From assembly GCA_050010115.1 (NCBI GenBank), contig JBEKLQ010000027.1, forward strand, positions 1 through 39,384: a stretch of DNA of 39,384 bases, read 5' to 3'. This DNA comes from JAKACA01 sp050010115 (lineage in GTDB: Bacteria > Actinomycetota > Acidimicrobiia > Acidimicrobiales > Bog-793). This document shows positions 25,297 to 32,933 of the stretch, one piece after another (the first letter of the stretch is position 1; each line of letters opens with the position of its first letter). Made by a program: the position numbers and the translations under genes. A model generated the notes under the pieces. It worked only from the letters and a program-made list of their open reading frames with translations, ran no database searches and had not been told where the DNA came from.

Positions 25297-26586
25297 GTGA
25301 GTTTCCTCGATGACGAGAGCCTAGGGACGCGGGACACACCGTCCGAGCCGCCGGACATGTCCGTCGCGCCCGAGCTGCTGCCGGAGACCTCGGGCGACGA
25401 GGCGACTGCGGGACTCACCGACTCGGCCCGGAAGCGCAAGCGGTGGAAGGTGATCAGTTCCATCGGAATCGTGCTCGCCGTTGTGGTCATCGTGACGTCG
25501 CTCGTCACTCTCCCGTACTACGCGCTCACCCCGGGGACCGCCCAGAACGTCGGGCCGCTGATCGGCGTGCCGAAGTCGCTGACCCAGCAGCACCTTGGTG
25601 CCATCGATCTCGTCGACGTCGAGGTCACGCGGCTGCGCATGATCGACTGGCTCTGGTTCAAGCTGAACTCGAACGCCGTCATCATCTCGTCTGCGGAGGT
25701 CCAGGGACCCGAGACCAACGCTCAGTACAACACCGAGGGCGTGCTCGACATGTCCGACGCCCAGCAGGCGGCCACCGTGGTCGCCTTGAACGTGCTCGGT
25801 TACCACGTGGCCGTGCGCCCCAACGGTGCGCTGCTGTACGCCCTCGACCCGGGATCGCCGGCAGACCAGCAGCTGCTCGTGGGCGACGTCGTGGTGTCGG
25901 TCGGAAAGGCAACGGTGTCCAGTCTCAACGATCTCGGCGCCAACCTGTCGACGTACAAACCCGGGCAATCCGTAGTCCTCGGCTACCGCGCCTACCCAAG
26001 CGGGACCCTGGCTCACGTGACGCTGAACATGGGTGTCTGGAGGCTCCAGGGCAAGGGCGCAAGTGCTCAACTTGATTGCGTCCCTAGCAACGTCAAGTCG
26101 CCGTACCCGATCGCTCAGCTGATCGACGACAAGGGCTCGCTGTACTTTCCGGCCAAGGGCCACCCGGGCCATCCGGTGGCGTGCCTGGGTGTGCTCGATC
26201 CGGAGCAGTCCTACTCGGTCGGCAAGCTGCCGTTCACCGTCAACCTGAACAGCGAGGGCATCGTGGGGCCGTCCGCCGGTCTCGCGTTCACGCTCGGCCT
26301 CATCCAGAAGCTCGACGCCGCCAACCTGACGAACGGGCACGAAGTGGCCGCGACCGGGACGATGTCGGTGACGGGCCAGATCGGGCCGATCGGCGGGATC
26401 CAGCAGAAGACCATCGCCGTGCGGGCGGCAGGAGCGAGCATTTTCCTCGTGCCGCCGGCCAACTACAAGACAGCCGAGCAGTATGCGGGGCCGACGCTGA
26501 AAGTCTTCTCTGTCTCGAGCATCGGGCAGGCGATCAAGGTGTTGGAACGCTTCGGGGGCAAGGTCGAACGGCCCGCGTCCTCATGA
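25297..26586 (+). CDS. PDZ-S16 (Lon-like) membrane protease
   Basis: A 429-residue protein of the YlbL type: a cytoplasmic N-terminus, one membrane segment (VISSIGIVLAVVVIVTSLVTLP), a PDZ-like domain (LLYALDPGSPADQQLLVGDVVVSVG), and a C-terminal Lon protease domain without ATPase. The catalytic dyad is intact: S326 in EGIVGPSAGLAF and K371 in GGIQQKTIAVRAAG. It probably degrades or processes exported substrates. GTG 25297 is chosen over TTG 25288; a weak TAAGGC element is 9 bases upstream. An ATG at 25357 is a shorter option that would avoid head-to-head overlap with the extended HEAT frame. Confidence 0.86.
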   Translation: MSFLDDESLGTRDTPSEPPDMSVAPELLPETSGDEATAGLTDSARKRKRWKVISSIGIVLAVVVIVTSLVTLPYYALTPGTAQNVGPLIGVPKSLTQQHLGAIDLVDVEVTRLRMIDWLWFKLNSNAVIISSAEVQGPETNAQYNTEGVLDMSDAQQAATVVALNVLGYHVAVRPNGALLYALDPGSPADQQLLVGDVVVSVGKATVSSLNDLGANLSTYKPGQSVVLGYRAYPSGTLAHVTLNMGVWRLQGKGASAQLDCVPSNVKSPYPIAQLIDDKGSLYFPAKGHPGHPVACLGVLDPEQSYSVGKLPFTVNLNSEGIVGPSAGLAFTLGLIQKLDAANLTNGHEVAATGTMSVTGQIGPIGGIQQKTIAVRAAGASIFLVPPANYKTAEQYAGPTLKVFSVSSIGQAIKVLERFGGKVERPASS

Positions 26587-26597
26587 CGCCGGGGCCG

Positions 26598-26603
26598 TAG
26601 TCT
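26598..26603 (+). promoter_or_regulatory. -10 element for the DivIVA-MuF gene (leaderless)
   Basis: TAGTCT ends 6 bases before the ATG at 26610, inside the 23-bp gap after the S16 protease gene. The gene thus seems to have its own promoter rather than only read-through. Confidence 0.45.
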
Positions 26604-26609
26604 GTCGCC

Positions 26610-28820
26610 ATGTCGGAAGATCCTCGTCTCGTGTCGATCTCGTCGAATACGTCCTTGAGCCCTGAGGAGATCGCCAGGCGGACGTTTCCGGCGGCGAGGA
26701 AGGGCCTCGACGTCGACGCCGTCCGCCGCTATCTGGAGTCGATCGCCGAGGAAGTCCGCTCGCTGCTCGAGCGCGAGGCGCAGATGCGCAGGCGAGTCGC
26801 CGAAGCCGAGCGCAAGGCAGCCGAGCCGCCGGTGCTCGACGAAGCCACCTTGAACCGGGCCGTGGGGGCCGAGACGGCCCGAGTGCTGCAGACCGCTCAC
26901 GAAGCCGCCAGGGAGGTCATGTCGAGGGCGGAAGCTCGGGCCGCGGAGCTCGTTGCCGAAGCCGAGGCGCGAGCCGAGGAGCTCGTGACCGAGGCGGAGT
27001 CGCAAGCGGTCGACCGGATCGCGGCTGCCGAGGACGAGTCGACCGGCCTCGTGGAGGCAGCGGCCGAAGAAGCCTCCACTGTGGCTGAGGCTGCGGCAAC
27101 GGAGGCGACCGAGCTGTCGGAGGCCGCCCACGCCGAGGCCGAAGCGCTGATCGAGGCTGCCCAAGACGAATCTGCAGCAATCTCCGAGGCGACCCGGCAG
27201 CAGTGCCGCCAAGCCGTGCGCGAAGCGCGCCTGCTCCGCAAGTCCGTGCTGTCCGATCTGTCTGCACGGCGTCATTCCTTGTTCGTGCAGCTGGAGCAGC
27301 TGCGCTCGGGCCGGGACTCGCTCGTCGAAGTCGTGGACAACGTGGCCGAGTCCGTCGATCTTCTGCGGGAGCGGCTGGCGAACGCTGAGCACCACGCCCG
27401 TCTCTCCGCTGCCGAGGCGGGGTACCGGGCCGAGCAGGTGGCCGACGACGAGGTTGACACGCTCCTCGAGCCCGAGATCGCCCTCGAGCTTCGCGGTGAG
27501 CTCCTCGCCGACCTGGAGGCGGAGTTCGAAGAGGAATTCGAGGAGGAGTACGAGGAGGAGCTGGAGGCAGGCTCCGAGGCGGAGCTGGAAGAGGAGCTGG
27601 AGGCCGAGCTCGAGGTGGAGCTCGCGGAAGAGCTGGAGGCAGCGGCCGAAGGAGACCTCGAGGCCGCGCCCACGGAAGAACTCACAAACGTGGAGCGCGA
27701 AGGCAGGGAGGAAGCCGGCGGCGTCGCCGACACCCCTCGAGACACCAGGAGCGCTCGGCGGAGCGTCGATGAGCTGTTCGCACGGATCCGCGCCTCGCGT
27801 GGTCGTGCGGAGTCCGCTACGGAGCCCGCCGAGGCGGGCCCGGCTGGCGCCGAGGCTGCAGACTCCCATGTTGCTGAAGCTGCCGAAACTGCCGTCGGCT
27901 CAGAGCCAGAGCCAGAGCCAGAGCCAGAGCCTGAGGCCGAGGCCGAAGGCGCCGAGCCAGAGTCAGAGCGCGAGGTCGAAGGCGCCGAGCCAGAGCCCGA
28001 GGTCGAGGCGGTGGCGCTCGAGGCCGTAGGCCAACTATCACCACCAAAGTCACCAGCCGGCGATGGCAGCGCGGCGGAGACCGCGACCGCCACCGCCCTC
28101 TTGGACGGTGGCGAGGATTCCAAGAGCGCCAAAGCGGCCGACGTGGCCGCCCTCGCCCGGCGGGACGAGGTTCTTGCACCGGTGATCAAGCGACTGTCCC
28201 GGGCGCTCAAGCGAGCACTGCAGGACGATCAAAACGAGCTTCTCAACACCATGCGCCACGCGTCCGGAGCACCCGTGCTCGAGGCCTTGCTGCCCGAGGG
28301 GGAGCAGCGCCTCAGGTACTCGCAGGCCGCGTCGGGCACCCTGACGGACGGGTGGCTCATCGGCCGGTCGTGGTTGCGCGGCGACGGCGCCGGTGCCGAC
28401 GAGAGCGACGATGCCGAGATCGGGGCATCGGCGAGCGAAGCGGGAAGAGTGCTCGGCAACGAGTTGGCCGAGGAGCTCGCAGGTCTGATCCGGCACCGGT
28501 TGGCGGAGTCGCTCGCTGCACTCGGCGAGCTCGGTGACGGCGCGCACGACGCGGCCGGCGGGGCGTATCGAGAGTGGAAAGGCCCGCGTATCGAAGGCAT
28601 TGCCGGCGACTTCGCCACTCGTGCGTTCGCCGGGGGTGCGGTGGCTGCGGCGGGCGGGACCACCGTGCGGTGGGTTGTCGACGACGATGGCCAGCCGTGC
28701 CCGGACTGCGACGACAACGCGCTCGCAGGCGATCAGTTCGCCGGCAACGAGTGGCCGACCGGGCAGGTGCACCCCCCCGTCCATCCAGGATGCAGGTGCC
28801 TTCTCGTGGCCAGTGGCTGA
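26610..28820 (+). CDS. DivIVA-like coiled-coil protein with C-terminal MuF-like Cys/His motif
   Basis: A 736-residue protein of unusual design. Residues 16-57 (SLSPEEIARRTFPAARKGLDVDAVRRYLESI) resemble the DivIVA N-terminal domain. Residues about 60-285 are Ala/Glu-rich heptads, a long coiled coil. Residues 285-360 and 430-475 are extremely acidic, including EPEPEPEPEPE. From about 515 a globular helical region begins, ending in CPDC (697-700), a spacer, HPPVHP and CRC (728-730). The CxxC...PPxHPxCRC pattern is that of the C-terminal metal-binding end of phage MuF/SPP1 gp7 head proteins. The function is unknown; a polar or septal scaffold carrying a phage-derived domain is inference. No other phage genes are adjacent. 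Confidence 0.78.
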   Translation: MSEDPRLVSISSNTSLSPEEIARRTFPAARKGLDVDAVRRYLESIAEEVRSLLEREAQMRRRVAEAERKAAEPPVLDEATLNRAVGAETARVLQTAHEAAREVMSRAEARAAELVAEAEARAEELVTEAESQAVDRIAAAEDESTGLVEAAAEEASTVAEAAATEATELSEAAHAEAEALIEAAQDESAAISEATRQQCRQAVREARLLRKSVLSDLSARRHSLFVQLEQLRSGRDSLVEVVDNVAESVDLLRERLANAEHHARLSAAEAGYRAEQVADDEVDTLLEPEIALELRGELLADLEAEFEEEFEEEYEEELEAGSEAELEEELEAELEVELAEELEAAAEGDLEAAPTEELTNVEREGREEAGGVADTPRDTRSARRSVDELFARIRASRGRAESATEPAEAGPAGAEAADSHVAEAAETAVGSEPEPEPEPEPEAEAEGAEPESEREVEGAEPEPEVEAVALEAVGQLSPPKSPAGDGSAAETATATALLDGGEDSKSAKAADVAALARRDEVLAPVIKRLSRALKRALQDDQNELLNTMRHASGAPVLEALLPEGEQRLRYSQAASGTLTDGWLIGRSWLRGDGAGADESDDAEIGASASEAGRVLGNELAEELAGLIRHRLAESLAALGELGDGAHDAAGGAYREWKGPRIEGIAGDFATRAFAGGAVAAAGGTTVRWVVDDDGQPCPDCDDNALAGDQFAGNEWPTGQVHPPVHPGCRCLLVASG

Positions 28821-28885
28821 GGTGAGGGTATGACCGAGGTGAGGGTATGACCGAGGTGAAGGTATGACTGAGGTGAGGGTATGAG
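28818..28885 (+). repeat. Four 17-bp tandem repeats, each with a ribosome site and ATG (coupled mini-ORFs)
   Basis: Units at 28818-28834, 28835-28851, 28852-28868 and 28869-28885 share the form YGAGGTGARGGTATGAS. Each contains a purine-rich ribosome-binding sequence (GAGGTGAGGG) immediately before an ATG, at 28830, 28847, 28864 and 28881. The first three ATGs each open a six-codon frame (MTEVRV, MTEVKV, MTEVRV) that ends at TGA overlapping the next ATG (ATGA). The fourth ATG is the start of the UPF0182 gene. The first unit begins with the TGA of the upstream gene. This looks like a ladder of termination-reinitiation sites. Confidence 0.9.
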
Positions 28886-31763
28886 AGTCCCCAGTGAGGC
28901 AGCACTGCCGACTGGCCAGGTGATGCGGCGATACCAGGCCGGCATCCTGATCGCGATCGTCGCCCTCATCGTCATCCTCGTGGTCCTCCAGGGGATCGCC
29001 AACCTTTTCACGAACTATTTGTGGTTTCGTTCTGAAGCCTTCGACGACGTCTGGCGGTCGATGACGATCACCAAACTGGAGCTGGAGGTCTTCTTCACCG
29101 CTCTGTTCTTCGCGGCGTGCTGGGTGAGCCTCCTCGTTGTCGACCGGGTTGCCCCCCGGGCGTTGTTCATGTCACCCGAGCTCGATTTCGTCCGCCGCTA
29201 CCAAACGGCCGTGGGGACTCACCGCTTCGCCGTGCGGACCATCGTGTCGTTGCTCGTCGCCTTCGCAGTGGGCGGCGGCACGGGATCGCAGTGGCAGCAC
29301 TGGCTGCTGTTCCTCCACGGCGGGAACTTCGGAGTGCGAGATCCGCAATTCCACAAGGATGTCGGGTACTTCGTCTTCAAGCTGCCGTTCCTGTCCTTCC
29401 TCGTCGACTGGACCCAGCTGGCTCTGATCGTGCTTGCCATCGTCTGCGTGGCGGCCTACTACTTGAACGGGGGGCTGCGTTTCACCGGGCCGTCGCCGAA
29501 GGTCGATCCGAGGGCCACCTCCCACTTCTCGGTCATCTTCGCCGTCTTGGCGCTCCTCCGGGCGGCGGCCTATCTCTACGTCGACCGCTTCAACCTGGAC
29601 CTCGGCCCGAACGGCACGTTGTTCCGGGGAGCGGGCTACACGGCGATACACGTGCGGCTGCCGGCCATGAACCTGCTCGCGATCGTGGCACTGACGGCGT
29701 TCGCGATGTTCGTCTACAACGTCTACGCACGCAACTGGATGCTGCCGATCGTCGCTGCCGGCCTCTGGGCGCTCGTGGCCTTCGTCGTCGGCGTGATCTT
29801 CCCTGCAGCGGTGCAGCTGCTCTACGTGAACCCAGCGCAGAGCAGAGTGGAACTGCCTTACGTCGCCCGTAACATGACGGCCACACGAACGGCGTTCTCC
29901 CTGAACGCGGTCACCCAGCAGCCGTTCCAAGGCAACCAGGACGCCACGCCGGGGGTCGTGGCGAAGTACGCAACCTCGCTCGCGGACGTGGATCTCTGGG
30001 ACCCGTCGGTGTCGTCGCAGACGTTTCAGACACTGGAGCGCAACAAGGGTTTCTATTCCATCAACGGCCTCTCCATGGACCGGTACGAGCTGACCACGGG
30101 AACCAGTAAGACTCCGCAAGTCACGCCCGTGGTGATCGGCGTCCGGGAGATCTCCACCCCGAACCTCAACCGGCTGACTTGGGTCAACACGCACCTCGTG
30201 TACACGCACGGTTACGGAGCGGTGATGGCCTCGGCGAACAGCTCATCTCCGACGCCCAACCTGGTGGTGCAGAACATCCCGGTCTCGGAATCGTCGGGCG
30301 CGCCGCCTCTCGCGAACCCTGCCGTCTACTACGGCGTCGGTGAGACCGGCTACGTGGTCGTCGACTCCCGTCAGGCCGAGTACGACTACCAGTCGGCCAC
30401 GGGCATCGCGAGTACCCGGTACACCGGCGGTGGCGGGATCAGGGTGGGCGGGTTCTGGCAGAAGGCTGCCTTCGCCCTCAAGTTCCACGACTTCAACCTG
30501 CTCGTGTCGAACCTCGTCACCCCGAACTCCCGGATCATGTTCAACCAGGACGTGCGCACGCTCGTGCAGAAGGTCGCACCGTTCCTGCAGGTGGACTCCC
30601 ACCCGTACCCGGTCATCGTCGGCGGCCATATCGACTGGATCGTCGATGCGTACACGACGACGAACTCGTACCCGTACGCGCAGACCGCCGTCACCTCGGC
30701 GCTGCAGCCGGGGAGCGGGCTGCAGGGGAGCTACAACTACGTGCGCAACTCGGTCAAGGCCGTCGTGAATGCCTACACCGGTCAGGTGACGCTCTATGCC
30801 ATGGACCGGAGCGACCCGATCCTGCAAGCGTGGGAGCGGGCGTTTCCCGGCATGGTCCGTCCGTTCTCGGACATGAGCTCCACTCTCCGGAGTCACCTGC
30901 GCTACCCACAGGACTTGATCCAGCTCGAAGCGGCGATGTTCGGCAAGTACCACTTCTCACCCCAGAACCCCACTCAGTTCTTCGAGAATGGTGCCGCCTG
31001 GCAGGTCGCCCAGACCGGGACGGGCCAAGGCGCCGCAGTGATCCAGCCGGTCTACCAACTGCTCGAGCTACCCGGTTCGTCGGAGCCGACGTTCTCGGCA
31101 TTCGTGCCGCTCGTGCCCACTGGTGGTGGTCGGGCGCAGAACCTGACCGCCTTCATGGTGGCGAACTGCTCTGCGGCACAGTACGGAGCGTTGACCGCCT
31201 ATGAGATACCCCAAGCGCGAACACTGGTCCCTGGGCCGGGCATCGCCAACGCCACGATCGCCGCCTTCGCGACGGTCTCGGCGCAGACGACCCTCGTCGA
31301 CCAGCACGGATCGCGGGCGACGTTCGGGCCGACGCTGCTGATCCCGATCGACGACTCGCTGCTGTACGTGAGATCCCTGTTCGTCACGTCATCGGCGAAC
31401 TCCCTTCCGCAGCTGCAGTACGTTGTCGTCGCGTACGGCTCGAACGTCGGCATCGCCAAGACGCTGCTCGGCAAGGACGGCGCCCTGGTGCAGGTGCTCG
31501 GTGCTGCCGTCGGCACTGTTGGCCCGACCGGACCGGTCAGCATCCCGACACAGATCGTCAACGAGATCGAGAAGGCGAGTGGCGATGAAGCCGCTGGTTA
31601 CACGGCTCTCAAGGCCGGTGACTTCGGCAAGGCCGGTATCGAGTTCACCGCGGTCAACTACCTCTTGAAGACCGCGAGCGAGCAGCTTGCCAAGCTCCCG
31701 AAGCAGCCGGCAACCAGCTCGAAGCGCGCGGCGACGTCCGCGGGAACGACGGGACCTGCCTGA
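28881..31763 (+). CDS. UPF0182 family membrane protein
   Basis: A 960-residue member of the UPF0182 family, widespread in actinobacteria and cyanobacteria, with no established function that I know of. The first 330 residues hold about seven membrane segments (for example GILIAIVALIVILVVLQGIA, LEVFFTALFFAACWVSLLVV, WMLPIVAAGLWALVAFVVGV). The remaining 600 residues are a large predicted extracytoplasmic domain containing family segments such as PYVARNMTATRTAF, LTWVNTHLVYTHGYG and FGKYHF. The tail is Ala/Thr/Ser-rich. Its ATG is the last of four in the upstream repeat array, which gives it very unusual translation signals. Confidence 0.92.
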   Translation: MRVPSEAALPTGQVMRRYQAGILIAIVALIVILVVLQGIANLFTNYLWFRSEAFDDVWRSMTITKLELEVFFTALFFAACWVSLLVVDRVAPRALFMSPELDFVRRYQTAVGTHRFAVRTIVSLLVAFAVGGGTGSQWQHWLLFLHGGNFGVRDPQFHKDVGYFVFKLPFLSFLVDWTQLALIVLAIVCVAAYYLNGGLRFTGPSPKVDPRATSHFSVIFAVLALLRAAAYLYVDRFNLDLGPNGTLFRGAGYTAIHVRLPAMNLLAIVALTAFAMFVYNVYARNWMLPIVAAGLWALVAFVVGVIFPAAVQLLYVNPAQSRVELPYVARNMTATRTAFSLNAVTQQPFQGNQDATPGVVAKYATSLADVDLWDPSVSSQTFQTLERNKGFYSINGLSMDRYELTTGTSKTPQVTPVVIGVREISTPNLNRLTWVNTHLVYTHGYGAVMASANSSSPTPNLVVQNIPVSESSGAPPLANPAVYYGVGETGYVVVDSRQAEYDYQSATGIASTRYTGGGGIRVGGFWQKAAFALKFHDFNLLVSNLVTPNSRIMFNQDVRTLVQKVAPFLQVDSHPYPVIVGGHIDWIVDAYTTTNSYPYAQTAVTSALQPGSGLQGSYNYVRNSVKAVVNAYTGQVTLYAMDRSDPILQAWERAFPGMVRPFSDMSSTLRSHLRYPQDLIQLEAAMFGKYHFSPQNPTQFFENGAAWQVAQTGTGQGAAVIQPVYQLLELPGSSEPTFSAFVPLVPTGGGRAQNLTAFMVANCSAAQYGALTAYEIPQARTLVPGPGIANATIAAFATVSAQTTLVDQHGSRATFGPTLLIPIDDSLLYVRSLFVTSSANSLPQLQYVVVAYGSNVGIAKTLLGKDGALVQVLGAAVGTVGPTGPVSIPTQIVNEIEKASGDEAAGYTALKAGDFGKAGIEFTAVNYLLKTASEQLAKLPKQPATSSKRAATSAGTTGPA

Positions 31764-31764
31764 T

Positions 31765-31782
31765 ACCGTGGCCACCCACGGT
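31765..31782 (+). terminator. Hairpin after the UPF0182 gene
   Basis: A perfect 7-bp stem ACCGTGG/CCACGGT with loop CCAC starts one base after the UPF0182 stop codon. There is no T-tract; it could terminate weakly or stabilise the mRNA end. Confidence 0.4.
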
Positions 31783-31808
31783 GCCCTGTGAGATCGTGAG
31801 GTGCTCAG

Positions 31809-32621
31809 ATGACAGCCGTTGACAGCCCGGGCGTGGAGACGCCGTTCGTTCCGGAGCGCCAAGAGCTGGTGATGCCGGCGCCGCCTTCCTTTGCCACGTT
31901 CGCGGCCGAGCGTGAGCACCGCAAGCAGCGACTGGCGGGGGCGTTGCGATTGTTCGGCCGGCTGGGTTTCTCTGAGGGAGTCGCCGGGCACATCACGGCG
32001 CGCGACCCGGAGCTGACGGATCACTTCTGGGTGAACCCGTTCGGGATGAACTTCCGGCACATCCGCGTGTCCGACCTGATCCTCGTCAACCATCACGGTG
32101 AGGTCGTGCATGGGAGCAGGCCGGTGAACCAGGCGGCGTTCATCATCCACTCCGCTCTTCACGCCGCGCGGCCCGATGTGATTGCGGCCGCTCATGCGCA
32201 CTCGGTCTACGGCAAGGCCTGGTCGTCGCTCGGGCGCTTGCTCGACCCGATCACGCAAGATGCGTGTGCCTTCTTCGAGGACCACGTGCTCGTGACCGAG
32301 GGTGCCGGCCGCGTCGTCCGGGAAGAGGCAGGCGGCAAGGCGCTCGCTGACGCCCTCGGGCCGCACAAAGCCGCGATCCATCAGAACCATGGGTTGTTCA
32401 CCGTGGGGCAGTCAGTGGACGAGGCAGCCTGGTGGTTCATCACCATGGAGCGGACGTGCCAGGCCCAACTGCTGGCCGAGGCAGCCGGGACGCCGCTGTT
32501 GATCGCCCGCGACGACGCTGAGTACACGCGTCACCTGACCGGCGGCCCGCTGGCGGGGTGGTTCTCGTTCCAGTCGTTGTGGGACGAGATCGCGAGGACT
32601 GATCCCGAGCTGTTCGAGTAG
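31809..32621 (+). CDS. Class II aldolase/adducin domain protein
   Basis: A 270-residue protein of the class II aldolase/adducin family. Motifs: GFSEGVAGHITARDPE, FWVNPFGMNFRHIRVSDLILV, a zinc-ligand segment AAHAHSVYGKAW, and HQNHGLFTVG with a second histidine pair. Family members are zinc-dependent aldolases or epimerases such as fuculose-phosphate aldolase, but many actinobacterial versions have unknown substrates. The ATG is preceded by GTGAGGTG at good spacing, so this mRNA has a leader. It stands alone between the UPF0182 gene and the tRNA. Confidence 0.87.
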   Translation: MTAVDSPGVETPFVPERQELVMPAPPSFATFAAEREHRKQRLAGALRLFGRLGFSEGVAGHITARDPELTDHFWVNPFGMNFRHIRVSDLILVNHHGEVVHGSRPVNQAAFIIHSALHAARPDVIAAAHAHSVYGKAWSSLGRLLDPITQDACAFFEDHVLVTEGAGRVVREEAGGKALADALGPHKAAIHQNHGLFTVGQSVDEAAWWFITMERTCQAQLLAEAAGTPLLIARDDAEYTRHLTGGPLAGWFSFQSLWDEIARTDPELFE

Positions 32622-32645
32622 GGGTTGGGCGGCGCCGGGCCCTGA

Positions 32646-32698
32646 GCACCGCGCGCCTTGGGTGCTGGGCACGGCGCGCCTTGGGTGCTGGGCACCGC
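32646..32698. repeat. Two 23-bp tandem repeats plus a partial third, each able to form a hairpin
   Basis: Copies at 32646-32668 and 32669-32691 differ at one base, and seven bases of a third follow. Each begins GCACC or GCACG and ends GGTGCTGG, so the ends of a unit can pair. They lie 25 bp after the aldolase stop and 60 bp before the tRNA, possibly acting as a terminator. Confidence 0.7.
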
Positions 32699-32717
32699 TC
32701 CTCCGGCCTCCAGCCGG

Positions 32718-32748
32718 TTGGCCGGCGGGCGAGGCCGGGCGATAAACT
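32718..32748 (+). promoter_or_regulatory. Promoter of the initiator tRNA gene
   Basis: TTGGCC at 32718-32723 and TAAACT at 32743-32748 are 19 bp apart. The -10 ends 10 bases before the mature tRNA 5' end, so the primary transcript would begin close to it. Confidence 0.5.
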
Positions 32749-32758
32749 GATGGTACGC

Positions 32759-32835
<77 letters not shown>

Positions 32836-32850
32836 AAGAAAGTGCAGGTC

Positions 32851-32876
32851 AGGGCCGGTCCGGAAGGACCGGCCCT
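32851..32876 (+). terminator. Strong hairpin terminator after tRNA-fMet
   Basis: An 11-bp perfect stem (AGGGCCGGTCC with its complement) closes on a GGAA tetraloop and is followed by TTCTGCT. It would terminate the tRNA transcript and insulate the integrase gene. Confidence 0.75.
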
Positions 32877-32894
32877 TCTGCTGCCCGGACTGCC

Positions 32895-32927
32895 ATCCCA
32901 AAACCAATCCCAAAAACTCGCTACGCT
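32895..32927 (+). promoter_or_regulatory. Integrase promoter: -10 element and paired direct repeats
   Basis: TACGCT at 32922-32927 ends 6 bases before the integrase GTG, giving a leaderless arrangement like the host genes. Just upstream ATCCCAAAA occurs twice, at 32895-32903 and 32907-32915, 12 bp apart; these could be arm-type recombinase sites or binding sites for a regulator. Confidence 0.4.
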
Positions 32928-32933
32928 GGTCCT

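Noticed and set aside
26463..27869. 468-codon minus-strand frame opposite the DivIVA-like gene
   Set aside because: Leu/Gly/Arg-rich shadow generated by the Glu/Ala-rich repeats on the plus strand.
27904..27945. AGCCAG-type microsatellite as a phase-variation tract
   Set aside because: The unit is 6 bp and in frame, so a change in copy number would alter only the length of the EP run and not switch the gene off.
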